Shown: positions 44,774 through 57,049 of the stretch, in pieces
How the letters are laid out: the number at the start of each line of letters is the position of its first letter
Numbering within the stretch: position 1 is the stretch's first letter
Assembly: GCA_035610365.1 (NCBI GenBank)
Contig: CM069436.1
Coordinates: forward strand, 10,964,937 to 11,028,936
DNA length: 64,000 nucleotides
Source of the DNA: Aquatica leii
Taxonomy: Eukaryota > Arthropoda > Insecta > Coleoptera > Lampyridae
Reading direction: 5' to 3'
The notes under the pieces: generated by a model
Told to the model about the DNA's origin: nothing
Database searches by the model: none
The model's input: the letters and a program-made list of their open reading frames with translations, nothing else
Made by a program: the position numbers and the translations under genes

Positions 44774-45660
44774 ATGCCGCAAATGGCTGCTGGAAGACTT
44801 CAGAGATGGGCTTTATTTTTAAGCGGATTTAGTTATAGTTTTAAACATGTTAAAGGATCCGAGAATGGAGCAGCCGACGGTTTGTCGCACATTCCATTGA
44901 AAAATACCGAAAATTTAGAAACCGAACTAGACTGTTTCAATTTCTTAGTTAAAAACAAAATTCCAGTTACTTCCTCAGATATGAAAAAAGAAATTCGTTT
45001 TGACGTTACCCTAAGTACAGTGTACAGTACAGTTCGAATTAAAGCTTTAGCTCGACAATACTTTTGGTGGCCTGGGTTGGATTCGGATTTTGAGAAATTT
45101 GTGAAAAAATGCGACGTTTGTTAAAAAAATTCAGTAAGCCTGCCTAAGGCTAGTTTAATCAAATTTATTGAGAGTAGATACGTATTCGATAGAATGCATG
45201 TTGACTTTTTTGGTCCATTTCATGGTTGGACATATCTAATAATAAATGATTCTTACTCAAAGTGGCCGGAGATATATAAGATCTACAAAGTCAATGCTGC
45301 TAATACGCTTGATAAGTTGAGAGATTGTTTTGCAAGGTTTGGTTTGCCAAATACCATTATTTTATATAACGGTCCGCAATTTGTATCTGAAGAATTTAAA
45401 ATATTCTGTCAGAATAACCGCATGGTATATCTTACTTCAGTTCCCTATCACCCGTCCATGAATGGACCGTAATACTCCGCATTGCACGACCGGCCAAACA
45501 CCTTCTAAATTAATGTTTTCAAGAAATGTAAAAACCAGTTTTGATTTTTCGACCACGCCCGATTATCTAAAAGCTAGAGAAAGACAAATTAAATTTCACC
45601 GAGGAAATCGTATGTTACAGTCTGAGGTTGGATTATTTGTGTTCACCTGTATACAATAGG
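44774..45660 (+). pseudogene. RNase H end and integrase parts of the gypsy pol
   Basis: MAAGRLQRWALFLSGFSYSF and VKGSENGAADGLSHIPL close RNase H. The integrase zinc-binding start has lost its His pair (a deletion before VRIKALARQYFWWPGL) but keeps KKCDVC. The core has MHVDFFGPFHGWTYLII (first Asp, 45194) and LPNTIILYNGPQFVS, where the second catalytic Asp is Tyr. The third (Glu) is lost because the frame ends at SVPYHPSMNGP. A later frame holds HCTTGQTPSKLMFSRNV (45480), the 'TTG.sP..llfgr' zone after the core. Inactive. Confidence 0.85.
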
Positions 45661-45892
45661 AATCTTGTATGGAAGAGACACATAGACCAAATAATTAAAA
45701 TTGGTAAGTTTTATGAATACGAAAATGTTAAAGAGTCATATTATGCACAGGATCCAAAAAATCAGTTGATAGTTGATAAGATTTCTAGAATTAATAATCC
45801 GTCTGCGTCTGTGTGCAGTCGTGAAGAAACTGGGTCCCCAGTCGTGACGACGAGTTCGTTACAGGCCAGTGTAGAAATAGGTTGTGGAGTGA

Positions 45893-46053
45893 TGTGATAT
45901 TTTGGTATGTAGTGATAAGATTATATAAGATAATTTGTAATGTTATAATATCGAGTACTCGATCTTTGTCAATTATTATGAAGTGTCGTGCTTTATTTTT
46001 ATGTTAATAAAATTAATAGTAAAACACGGTGTTATTAATGCATGCAAGGTGCA
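45893..46053 (+). repeat. 3' LTR of the gypsy element (uninterrupted)
   Basis: TGTGATATTTTGGTATGTAG to AATGCATGCAAGGTGCA. Contains ATTATATAAGATAA, the uninterrupted form of the DD41D target in the 5' LTR, and an AATAAA-like signal. GGTTGTGGAGTGA just upstream may be the polypurine tract. Confidence 0.85.
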
Positions 46054-46229
46054 TGTATACATTTGATATATTACAAATATGGCATAACGTAGTCTTCAGT
46101 AATAAATCTCAATTCTGTTTGGGAATGTATGAGAGTCAGACAAAGACGTGGTGGATGGCGGAATATTCAATTTTTTGTTGAGGAACATGTGCACTACACT
46201 GTAGAGATTATGGTATAGATTGTTATAGT

Positions 46230-46655
46230 CTATGAGAGTAAGTCTTGTTTGGTATTCGTTCAAGAAAATATAAACGCTCAGTAATAGGTTAACGAAGTGG
46301 TAGAACTTCATATTCTTCCATTTCTGCAGCAGTTGGCAGACCCACTTATTCAGTAGAATAATGCCCGTCCTTGCACAGCAAGACAGTTTATAGACCGATT
46401 CAAAGAAACAAATGTTAATCTTTTACCAGATCGCCCAACTTTTTGCTTATTTAACACGTGTGGAACATTATCGGTAAAAAACTGAGAAACCATGCGCATT
46501 TTCCACATATACAGAAAGCTTTCCGGCATGAGTTGCAAGCTGCTTGAGATACAATAACTCAAGAGGAAATCGACCACCTGCTGGAATCGATGGCAGAAAG
46601 AGTGGGATAGTGTAAAACCAATAAGGGGGGGAAACCAACGCATTGTTAAATAAAC
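46230..46655 (+). pseudogene. Tc1-type transposase C-terminal fragment
   Basis: The interrupted plus-strand translation contains LPFLQQLADPLIQ, then NNARPCTARQFIDRFKETNV (about 46365), LLPDRPTF, and RMRIF/HIYRKLSGMSCKLL-like sequence. Known: Tc1 transposases read '..lq.DNARPHtAr......L....i..l.WPa.SPDlNPIEH.WD.lgr+.r', then 'p.t...L...L...W..Ip...i..Li.SM..R'. The second catalytic Asp is replaced (NNARP), and the SPDLNPIEH zone is corrupted. It lies just after the gypsy 3' LTR. Confidence 0.65.
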
Positions 46656-46820
46656 ATTGCGGTTATCTTTGTTTTTTTACTTTGAAATTTTAATCATTTA
46701 CTACTTCTGAGCATTTAAACCTTCTTGCCAAATCTGGTCACAAAATTTCAACTCTTTCTTGGTATTGCAGTTTCAATGTTACAGAGTATACTTAAAAAAA
46801 ATAATTAAAAAAACTGAAAT

Positions 46821-47042
46821 TTGGTTAAAAAACTGGTGAACAAATGTAACAATATTGGAGTTGTGAAAGATTTTGCACTATGCAAATTTCTAGGCCGAAA
46901 TAAAATAATACTAATTATAATACATCTTCAAAAAGTAAAAATAGTTTGTGTATCTAAATTAAAGCAAAAATCACACAACTTACATATTCTCACACCAAGA
47001 GTTTTACAGACAATCAAAAAAGTTTTACTAGAAGATTTTTAA
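46821..47042 (+). pseudogene. Possible N-terminal HTH fragment of a Tc1/mariner transposase
   Basis: A 73-codon open frame with VKKLVNKCNNIGVVKDFAL and ILTPRVLQTIKKVLLEDF resembles 'V..l..ky..tG.vkdrPr.GR......TPR....I......d' of Tc1-type DNA-binding domains. Short and uncertain; the GRPR hook is not intact. Confidence 0.3.
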
Positions 47043-47044
47043 GA

Positions 47045-49036
47045 TAGATACATATTTAACAAAATTTTCTCTATTTAGAAAGATGTCAAAAACTAAGGAA
47101 ATTTTCGATTTCTAATAAAATGAATCAGTTTTGCAATACCTAACAAAAAAATTACAAGTTTGATAGACAAAGAACTTCATTTGAGCAATAAATTATAAAT
47201 AATGCTAAAACAAACGATTATGAAATTTAAAGATAAAATTACATAAACGCAGTGACGAGCAAATACACGTAGAGACTACATTTTGTAGATAATAAAATAT
47301 AGAATGACAAAAAACACAACTGTTTGCGAAGTTAACACGCCATTTTTACAATTTCATTTTTTTAAGGTAAGAAATGCGGAACTTTTTTTAATTTTTATCA
47401 GAAACTGTAGATCTATGAAAAGTGCTATTGGAACTCTTATTTTTTTCTGTATTTATAGAATGTCGTTCTAACTTAACAGACACACAAACAGGAGGATAAG
47501 CTACTTTACCATTATTTAATTAGTGTATAATTAAACAATTTCTTACCAAGTGAGAAAAATAGTTTGTTTTTTTGATATGACTCAAGAAAGAAAGTACAAC
47601 AAGCTACGGATTTTAGATCAGTCAAGTTCAAACTTGTTTAATACTGTCTTATATGCCAGTGATCACATTTTTTATACGTTCTGTAAACGTAAATGCAAAG
47701 TATCAGACTACATTATCCACTCGTAATTAATGTATTATCTGTTATTTTTAATTGTTTATTTGAATCATAAATACAATGTGTTGTTTTTTACCAGCTTTTC
47801 TTTGTCTTTTTTTTAAATACGGGAAAAAAATTGTTTTAAAATCATTTTTTGCATTAGTAAGTAGTAGTAACTAAATAGATTGCTTATTACTCCATAGAAA
47901 CGTAGAAAACATTATATATGTTATCGTATAGGCTAAACATACTTAAAATTGTTGGAGTTTGCAAATTTTAAAGTTAATCAGATGATATTATGAATCAAAA
48001 ACCCGATTTTATACGGAATTTAAATTCACAATTATATAACTTCGTCAAGATGTTTAGACTGTTTTATAATAAATATCATTTTTAATATTAAGAACACATT
48101 TCATGTCATTTTTTACTGATTGCGAGATTGTTAAGTTACAACACATTTTCTATGTTACAAATAAAAATGAAAACAAAACCAAAAACTAAACCGTAAGACA
48201 GCTGACCATCATCAAATTCAACGCATTTATTGTGATTATTATGAAGCAAGATAATCTTAAATCGTAGTACTTCGGTATATCTAAAGGTCATACAACTTAT
48301 GGTAATAAGTACTATCAATTTATCTATTTATTGCTATATCAAAATATATTTGTTTTTCGTACTCTATCTTTACATTATCTACATAATCTACATTTTATTC
48401 ATTAAATATGTTTTGTAAAAATGAACATTTTTTACTTGTAGAAAATGTATTTCTGTGCATCATGTTGAATACGCGTCTATTTCTGCATAAATGTAACAAT
48501 TAACGATAGGGTCAGTTCGTGTTGGTTTACTTATTTTGTCAATTAAACCTTAAAGTATTTTTTAGTAACAAAACTAAATAACAATTAATTTAATGTAAAC
48601 CAAATTACATGATATACAAACGTATAATAGTTACGCAATTGTAGTAGAAACTGAGCATATTTATATTAAAAAAAATTTGAGTTTTTTCAAATTAAATTAC
48701 AAAACTTCATATCTGAACCAAAATGTTTATAAACAGGTTTGCTTTCTCAAGTATTAAATATTAAACATTGTTTAGATAAGTTGTTCATAGCTTTCCTCAA
48801 AGTTTTGTAGACGAAACATTAAAATAAGACATATACTTACATGCTATAAATAAATTAAAAATTTAACGCAATTTGCAAAAAAAATTAAAACAAATACTTA
48901 AAGCTGCTGCAAAAATTTTCTTTTATTTACAGTTAAAAGCTGAATATATTACAATAATAAAAAATACAAGCCTAAAATAATCTTTAAAAAAAATAAACTA
49001 ATAAAAAAACAACTCATAATAAAAACATTTAATAAC
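47045..49036. other. No gene seen
   Basis: AT-rich DNA, no transposon motif. If the exon at 49037-49147 is real, this would be intron downstream of it. Confidence 0.4.
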
Positions 49037-49147
49037 CTTTCTAAAATCTCCTTGTATAACCATAGGCGGAGGATGGTTCGAACGTGTGGTAGGTGGCGGA
49101 CCTCGCAGGGGTGAGGCTGTGAGATCCAAAGCCTCTCGCCCATTTTC
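49037..49147 (-). CDS. Candidate host-gene exon, 111 bp, phase 0 at both ends
   Basis: On the minus strand a pyrimidine-rich tract and acceptor (TTTCTTTCGTTTTACAG) precede exactly 37 codons, and a GT follows (AGAAAG/GTTATT). The peptide runs ENGREALDLTASPLRG, then GPPPTTRSNHPPPMVIQGD and FRK. The codons are GC-rich at third positions, unlike all the surrounding DNA, and proline-rich. ALDLTA resembles the PxDLS motif bound by the CtBP corepressor, so a transcription factor or scaffold is possible, but I do not recognise the protein. No transposon family I know has this sequence. No neighbouring exon was found; introns would be very long. The donor (GTTATT) is weak. An overlapping minus-strand open frame (49233-48949) runs in another phase and looks spurious. 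Confidence 0.5.
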
Positions 49148-49149
49148 CT

Positions 49150-50065
49150 GTAAAACGAAAGAAAAATATTAATTAATTCATGAATGTTGTATTTCATTAC
49201 TGTTGACTTTTCTTTTTGCTTATATTTATGCAAAAATTATAAATATCGATTATGTTATATAAAGATTCTTAAATTTAGAACGAAAAGTGCTAGTACATTT
49301 TCTACGCCTTTCGAATGATAATTTCGTTGGTAATTCCCTAAAGCATAGTATCTCTTTTATGCTGTAATGATCTGCAGAAATAGAATGTTAGTCCTATTTT
49401 TTGAAAATGGTTTTATAAAGTATTTTTTATAGAGAAACGCTGTCATTCTTTAGGTTATTGTTATCCTAGAAAATAAAGTACAACTATATGATAGAAAAAC
49501 TGACCTAAATCAAGTTTGTTCACGTACGCGTCTCTGAAGACAATAATACTCGACATAAAGGTATTTCTTATTCTATGCATCTTTTTATTCCACGCATTTA
49601 AATGCTTGAAACTTTTTAGTTACGTAAAAATTGTCTTACTTTTTTATATTTATAACGGAACAGAGTAAGGATCTATAAAGATTCTTTTTTTGCTGCTACA
49701 AAATGCATTCATGCATTTGAAAAAAAAACTAAAAAAAAGCACTTAAAACTTAGCGTTCATTAAGGAATTAAAGAAATTAAGCAAAACAGTCAAGGTAAAT
49801 TACGTTTAGTAGCAACGCAGTAATTTATTTAAAACACTTCGATAATAGCTTTTAAACTATAAATTAGTTTAAATACCCAATGTTTTTTATACTTTAGTGT
49901 GGTAACTTTTTTTTGACAGTGTTAAATATAGTACAGACAAATTAAACATAAAAGGGACAGGAACGCTACTTAAAATCAGCTATTTTTGTTTTTTTTTTGA
50001 TATGTTGTTCATACATTTTTAATTTTTTTCCGTTTTTGTCAATGTTTTACTGTAATTTGCATAAT
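49150..50065. other. No gene seen
   Basis: AT-rich, without a recognisable frame; would be intron upstream of the exon at 49037-49147. Confidence 0.4.
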
Positions 50066-50069
50066 AAAT

Positions 50070-53000
50070 AATTTTAAGGATATATTGCTTAGACTGTCTA
50101 CCGTATGTTGCCAAAAAACAGAAGATGCAGTACGTACAAGATCGGTGGGCCAAAAATGTAATTTTAGAAAACACTGTTTTCTATGTAGAGATAGAATTAC
50201 ACAACAGTTCATCGAGACTGAGAAGAGAAAAAATGCTGCTAAAAGAAATAATATTATTGTGGAAAAGTTGATCTTGGTGTAAAAATGTTGAGAACAGCAA
50301 AAGAGCAAGGTGATTCTAATGATACTGACTCGATAGCACCATACGCGATATACCAGTGTTGCCAAAATAAACTCTACTTGCCTTGAATACTAGAAAGTGT
50401 AAAGTGGGAAAGTTGCAAGCACACCACGATTGAAGATGCCATGGAACTAATTTCTTTATATCTCTAAAAGAACTCAGATAAATGTCAGTTTTCTCTTGAT
50501 AAACTGGTTAGCTAGATGAAAGCGGAAAACCCGATAATCAAACAATAAAAAGCTGCTGAAACTGCTTAAAAATCGTTTGTTTTAAAAGTACCAAACATAA
50601 AACTCTGACATTGGCATGATACCATGATTAAAATTTATATTCTCAACACAGGAAACTGCGTGTGCTTAAGTCAGCTGCTGCTGTAATACGAAAAGATTTT
50701 CGTGCACAACCTTTTGACACAAGTGCATTCCCACCCTCAGATGACTTCTTCCATAAAGTAAATACCGTTATCCCAAATTTTTGAGACTAATGCTGGAAAC
50801 AGTGGTTCTTAAAAACAAGATTTTTAAATGCACATAAGAGTAAGTGAGTTGCTCTTGCACATGTTATAATAGCGGCAGCAAAGCCTCGGTCATTCGTTTT
50901 CTCATTATTGCATAGCATTGTGTCTTTATTATAAACTTAAATTAAACATTTGATTGATTTGATGTTTATCATTGGATTTGCAGCATCCTATTTTAATACT
51001 TTCATTGTGGAAACCTCAGCCATCTTTTGGACAGACAAACTCAGCTTGCAATTTGCATTTGAAAATGTCAATTTTAATGTGAATACATTGGATGGGTTTG
51101 AAACTTTCTACGCAATAAGAGGTTTAATGGTTGTAACTGCATCTCATTTGGTATGCCTTAAAGGAAGGGTAACCCGTTTAAAAACAAATATCTCGACTGC
51201 ACAAAGAGTAAAGAAAAATATTCATATTTATTTAGAATCTTTCCTCGATGGTAACAACCAGCGTTTAGCCCCCGCTTTAAAATATTTTGCTACTCTATCT
51301 AGATCTGTTGTAGCTGCTAGACAAAACTCTGAAAAATTTGCCTATCTGTGGATGGAATGGTTTCATGGAAGAAGCCACACAAGACAATCCGTTTGAAACA
51401 TTAAAGCTTTGTTTTTTTGTTTAAAGAAACCACCGACTATTACAATATGACATGGCATTGAAAAATGTTAAATGGACAGAAAACTAGCAGTATAACCTTT
51501 GATGAACTATTGTACCTCAAAACCAAAGAGATCATTGAGAACTGCCCTGATACTGATTTATGCAACGCAGTAGTAAAGTTGAGTAGTTTTCATTTGCTCT
51601 TGTCATTTATGAGTACAATTGACGTGCTCATGAGAAGAGAAACTATTTTTAAACAGCATTGTCAAGATGATGTTTGGTTACGCTTATGCTAAAGCAACGA
51701 GGACCCACATTTTGGTCCAACTAGTTTCAGCACTAGTTGTTACCAGGAGACAATGAAAGTATGAGTGAAGAGTTGCTAATAAATTTTGACAAATCAGTAA
51801 TTTTGATTTCTAAAGACAATGAGTCTAGACTAGCTGCTCATAAAATCTATAAAAAGCCATAGAGAGCTCAATTGTGATCGCAAAATTACTCCCAGTTTTC
51901 TGACTCAACGGACTTTGGAAATGGTTTATCTTGTAAACATCTGTAAAGAAGAAGAGATTTACTGTAGTTTCGACTTATCAACAAATGAGCAACAAATAAA
52001 CCTGCGCGAGTTTTGTGTCTCCAGAGATGTAAGGGATACTGGAAAAATGCGTCATTGCTTTTTTCAGCATCTACCATTCCCTACAACGGAATTTATCAGT
52101 CCATAAACGGTGAAATGGTTAGTAACACAAATGATAATTGTGATATGACTTTTCAGATTGATCAGAAGTTTTTGTTACGAGTAGTTGAACAAAATTTTCA
52201 AGATGTCACATTAACACGAAACGATAAATTCGTATCTCTAGCATCGTACCTCATTATTCACTATAAACCCAATATCACAGTAGTTTTTGCTGACTACCAG
52301 ACTGAGGCTGCAGAAAAAAGCACGAAAAACTCGAAACGTATTTGCAGATCAAAAACTGTTATATCCCTTGAAATTTTACTTCATGAACAAGTGTCTCAAG
52401 GAAAGTTCATATTCAATAAAACTGATTCATCGGCTTCTTGAAGGCACAAATATGGTAAGCCAATATTATAACAATGCAGACTACAGAAGATTCCGACATA
52501 CTAGTAATAACAACAGCAATGTTGTATTTGTTGGCGAGGGTGTAGACTTGCCTGCAAATATCGCACCACAAAACTGTCGGCATATATTTTTTACAAACTG
52601 TGGGCGGGGTCTACGTGATGTGACCTACACCAACATTTCTTTTAAATATGACTGTATTCATTCTCAACTCTTTTTTGTCATCTACGCCTTTAGCGGAGGT
52701 GACTCCACGTCTTCATTCTTGGAGCAAAAAACAAAAATTGTCATCACAATTCAAAAATATCGAAACCTTGATCGCACTACTTCAATTTTCTTAGACAGCA
52801 ACGCCAACACAGATTATATTGCAGCTGCAGGCAGACGTATCACAATTGTTCTTTCTGAAAGACTGTACAACAACAAAACAAAAAACCTGGGCGATCTGAA
52901 ATACAATTTGTTTACAAAGGCTGCGGCAAAAACTAATTTCAACCTAGCGAGATTGCCTATAACCCATGGAGCTTATTTCCAGCAACTGCAAAAAAACTGC

Positions 53001-53156
53001 ATCAGTGTCTGTCGCTGCAGAAATGCTGGACTGAAGTGCTCTGTAGTTTGCATTTACTGCAAAAGAATCTTATGTGATAACGTCCTTGGGCTCGAATTAA
53101 ACCTAGACTACTCATCCACAGAAAACCAGCCAGACGACGATGAACTAAACAAATAA
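50070..53156 (+). pseudogene. Unnamed multi-domain repeat-family protein with CXC-like cysteine-rich tail, copy 1
   Basis: I recognise this as a large (about 1000 or more residues) hypothetical protein family that recurs in many copies in insect and other invertebrate genomes; I cannot name its function. Blocks in order: a Cys/His-rich start (CCQKTEDAVRTR, CNFRKHCFLCRDR, 50100-50200), AAAKPRSFVFSLLHSI (50875), FENVNFNVNTLDGFETFYAI (51055), FDELLYLKTKEIIENC.DTDL (51500), a zone with HLPFPTTEF, FVIYAFSGGDSTSSFLEQKT (52680; corresponds to the family's 'HAfTGCDTTSa'), LARLPITHGAYFQQLQ (52942) and the cysteine-rich end CRCRNAGLKCSVVC, CIYCKRILC (53010-53070). The last 289 codons (52287-53156) are open; earlier parts are broken by stops and frameshifts. 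A second decayed copy follows directly. Cys spacing suggests zinc binding; a mobile-element origin is inferred from copy number, not shown. Confidence 0.6.
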
Positions 53157-53269
53157 ATGTAGGTGACCGTCTCGGATATTCTACCCTACTGATATTTTAG
53201 AAGACGTCTTGAAACTACCAAGTCCATCAAGAAAGTCAACATTTGATTAAAATAAACTAATCTTTTAAA

Positions 53270-54900
53270 TTCATGCCTGGTTTCCTATTACATATGTAGA
53301 ATCTATGAGCAAAGAACCTTTTAATCAACCATTGTACATCAAAATCAAAGAAATCATAGTATACTGCCTCGATACTGATTTATGCAACGTAGTGGTAAGG
53401 TTGGGTGGTTTTCACGCGTTTATGTGATTCATAGGTACAATTGGAGTGTTTATGGAAGAAATTGTACTAAAAGAACTACTTTCATACAGCATTGTCAAGA
53501 TGCTGCCCGGCTACGTCTATATATGCTAAAGTAGTAAGGGTCCACATTTTAGTCTAACTAACCTTAACACATGAAGTAAACAGTTACCGAAAAATTTTGC
53601 AAGTGCTTTTCAGCAACATTAAAACAACGGTCTTACTGTCTAATTATAGGTTTAATATTTTTAAATGGTGACGCTAACAAAACAATTCATCAAAGCAGGG
53701 AGATCGAGGTACTTCGATTTACATTAGACCACCACGTAGCAAATGCTACCATTTTTCCATGCTGCAGGTCACTTGCTTTATGCTAAGTGTGCTCATTTGT
53801 ATGTTCAAAACATGTTAATTTTAAAAGAGATAATGGATTCTTGAGAATATTAACGTTTTACAACAAAGTCGTGCTTTAATCTAAAAAAAATGTGCTGGCA
53901 TCTGGTTTGATATGTGTATAGAGCAGGTGCTCATGAAATCCATGAAAACTTATAGAGGACTCACTTGATGGATTTTAGAGATAGTTTATCTCCACAACAT
54001 GTGCGAAGAAGTAGAGGTTTACTGCTGCATCGACTCATCAACAAATGAGCAGCACGTAAACCTTCGCTAGTTTCGTGACACAAATGTTAACTGTCATATG
54101 GCTCTTTAGATTGATCAGAAATATTTGTTACGAGCAGTTGGGCAAAACTTCCGATATGTCAAATTGAAACAAAACGGCAAATTCGTATCTATATCATCTG
54201 ATGCACAAACAGCATCAGTTGCTGAAAAAAAGATGATAGTTAACCTTGTAACCTTGTTTTTAGGTTATGTAGTATGAAATCTCACAAAGGAGTGAAATTG
54301 TTTTTTTAGTATAAGCTTTCGCCATTCCCATTGTTAATGTTCACAGAAAAAAGGATGCGGAAAAGAACAAAATTAGTTTTTTATGTTGTATTAAGTGTCA
54401 TATGGAATGTCAAAATGGTTGAGTTTGGAGAGACATTAAAACATGTGGTGGTAGATGGTGGGCATCTGCTTTATAACGTTGTCTGGTCTAACAAAACTAA
54501 GGCTGGGTTATAATTTAAATTTTATTTCACGCAGGTAAAATTCTTTGGTTCAAAATATATATTTTACGACATATAGGCGAGGTCAACATGATGTAACCTA
54601 CCCAACACCTCTTTCAAATATGACTATACTAACATTCAATTCTTTTTTGTCACCCACGCTTTCGGTGGATGTGACTCCACGTCTTCACAGGTCCCAAAGT
54701 AGACAAGTAGTTTTTTGACTTAGGGTGGCTGTGCACTTTTCAAGGTTTCATCTCTAACATCATGACAAAAGACGCGACGTTATAATATCTCTTAGAGCTT
54801 ATGTCCTGCGGCTGCAAAAAAAGCTGCAGCAGAAAGGTGTAGCCTGTGTTTGCATTTATGTAATTTTTAATAACAATCCCTCGTACTTTCGATTTGATGT
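53270..54900 (+). pseudogene. Second, more decayed tandem copy of the unnamed family
   Basis: Parallel blocks in the same order as in copy 1: FNQPLYIKIKEIIVYCLDTD and VVVRLGGFHAFM (53310-53425; compare FDELLYLKTKEII at 51500), GPHFSLTNL, the STNEQHVNLR-like stretch (54040; compare STNEQQINLREF at 51980), a Tyr/Cys zone with HDVTYPTP (54590; compare RDVTYTNIS), and a remnant of the cysteine-rich end (SCGCKKSCSRKV, about 54800). Stops and frameshifts throughout; the N-terminal third is absent. Probably a tandem duplication or two insertions in the same orientation. Confidence 0.55.
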
Positions 54901-54904
54901 TTGT

Positions 54905-56640
54905 TTTTAGTATTATATACTGTTTCTACGTTGTTTAAACATCCGTGTGTTGTGTTTTCGCCTATTCTGCATTTTTTTGTATTCATAAATTCATATTACA
55001 TTATGATTTATAGTTCCGACAATTCTTATTTGGTTTCTATGAGTTACGAGTAATTTGATATTTTTAAGCAGTTATTTGTGTTAACACTATTAAGAGATTT
55101 GTTTATTCATTTTTAATTTTGTTTGCGGTTGCAAGTACGATGACAAATTTTGTACAAAATTACATGAATTTACGTGTCGTTTTAACTTGATATCTTTCTT
55201 AATTACACTTTCAATATAAAGAAGTTTATAAAAGAAAAACTCAGTTGTTATTAAAGAAGAGTCTTGATGATGCAATTCTAGAACAAATCATATCGGGAGC
55301 TAAAAGCATGTTCCCCAGTTCGTTACTACTTAGGATTATCGACTAACTTCTGGGTCCAGTCACCGAAATTAATAAAATACTAATTAAAACAAATATTTAA
55401 AAAATGATTTAAAAGTCAAATAATTAATAATTTACGTAACCGAATAGATAATTATAAAAATAATAACAATTAATTTAAAAAACAAAATAAAAAGATGACT
55501 ATAATTGTGACGTACGCCCACTGCGTACACCTAAGCAAGAAAAAAAGAAAAAAACTAAATTCTTGAATATGAAATCATATGAAGCGTAAAATGAAGTATT
55601 AAAACACAAATAAAGGAAACTCATACCACATGAAATACGATAAAGATAAAAAAAGAATTAATAATAACAAAATAAAAAACAAGAGATACTTTTAGAATTA
55701 GATCGCAAAAAGTAGGACAAGCGGAAATATTTTTTATTGATTACGAGAACGCAAAGGCATTAATCATGAGCAACAATTGTTGTGTACGAGCAGTAAGGAA
55801 GTTGTTAAAAAACATTAAAAAATACAAAGAACATGGAACTATTAAACTTTAACAAATGTAATGCACCTGTAAAGTACGAAGAAATAATTGTTTTTACCGT
55901 TAAATTTAAAATAAAATTGCGTTTGTAATTGTGTTATCTAAATAAAAAATTATTAAATTTTAAAGTTTTTATAGTTAATCTTAGCTCTTGCTACGTCAAT
56001 AGCATTTAACATAAAATCTAATAAATAAACTTTTTTTAACTCTGTCAAGTGTATTTGAACTGAAATTAACATTACCATTTAATTACACCAAAATTGTACG
56101 AATTAATTTGGCAAATGTATGCAGTAAATTATATTGATTAAAAACACGTTAATTTTGTAAAAAAATATAATATAAATTACACTTAAAATTACGAATATGT
56201 TAAACAAAATGAATTAATTTAACATTTTTAGCAAACATGTTGGTTTTTTAAATTGCCTAAAATTCATTAATTAATTTATGCGTCATTTCAAAGAATTACT
56301 AATTGCTTTTTTAATAAAAAATTTAAAAAATTTGAAATTTATGTTTTCTATAAAAATTATTTTTAACTTAGAACCACTTGTATTGTTTTTATTGAAAACA
56401 CCAATATTTGTTACGTAAGAACAAAAGAAAACTCCAGAGTCGCAAAATGATAAATCAAAATCTACGTAAAGCTATGTTTTTAAAATCAATTATTATTTAA
56501 ATAAAAGAGTGTGTCTGTTAGAAAATACCAATTTAAAAGTCTCTAAAATTTTGCTAATATTGTTATTGCCAATAGATTTTGAAATATAAGCATATATCCA
56601 TTCTACGACTAAGTTATTCCTAAATAAGAAAATGATTTAA
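54905..56640. other. No gene seen
   Basis: Very AT-rich, with no recognisable motif on either strand. Confidence 0.5.
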
Positions 56641-56649
56641 GTGCATAAA

Positions 56650-57015
56650 AATGTGTTTCGCAACCCAGTGGAACAAGCTCTGGAGATAAAAATAATAGCT
56701 TCTGAAGAGTTTCATAACAACTCAAAATCATTTGGAACGAGTGATATTCAAGCTACATAACCAGATATAGAAACAAGTGCAAATTTTTTAAAGAGTATTT
56801 GTTAGCACGTGCGAAAACTGTCAAAAAAAATTAAGAGAAGTAGAATATCTCAGAAGGCAGAAATTAAAACCACTGAAGAAATAGTGTAGCGTGTTAAAAA
56901 AAATAAAGAAGGAAAAAACAAACATTAAAAAAATTATTAGTAGTGGTTCAAACAATAAAAACAGAGAAATAGTTTTTACAGAATCAGATGGCGAAGACTT
57001 ATTTACGTTCATTTA
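56650..57015 (+). pseudogene. Possible pogo/jerky-like transposase tail
   Basis: Broken frames read VFRNPVEQALEI, SKSFGTSDIQAT, a Lys/Arg-rich run (VEYLRRQKLKPLKK, KKIKKEKTNIKK) and an acidic end (FTESDGEDLFTF). The Lys-rich then Ser/Asp-rich order is like the region after the DDE core in pogo/jerky-like proteins. Weak. Confidence 0.25.
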
Positions 57016-57049
57016 GCGACAAATAAAAAAAAAACGAAAAGAAAATAGA

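Larger units (their letters stand above)
40825..46053 (+). mobile_element. Ty3/gypsy-type LTR retrotransposon, degenerate, with split 5' LTR
   Basis: Short LTRs (about 155-160 bp) at 40825-42534 (interrupted) and 45893-46053 flank gag, protease, RT, RNase H and integrase remnants in the Ty3/gypsy order. The inner part is about 3.36 kb, shorter than usual because of deletions in RT and at the integrase zinc-binding start. I could not settle the last bases of the LTRs or a target duplication. Confidence 0.88.

Noticed and set aside
48949..49233. 94-codon minus-strand open frame across the candidate exon
   Set aside because: It reads a different phase from the 37-codon segment bounded by splice signals, and both ends are low-complexity AT-rich sequence.
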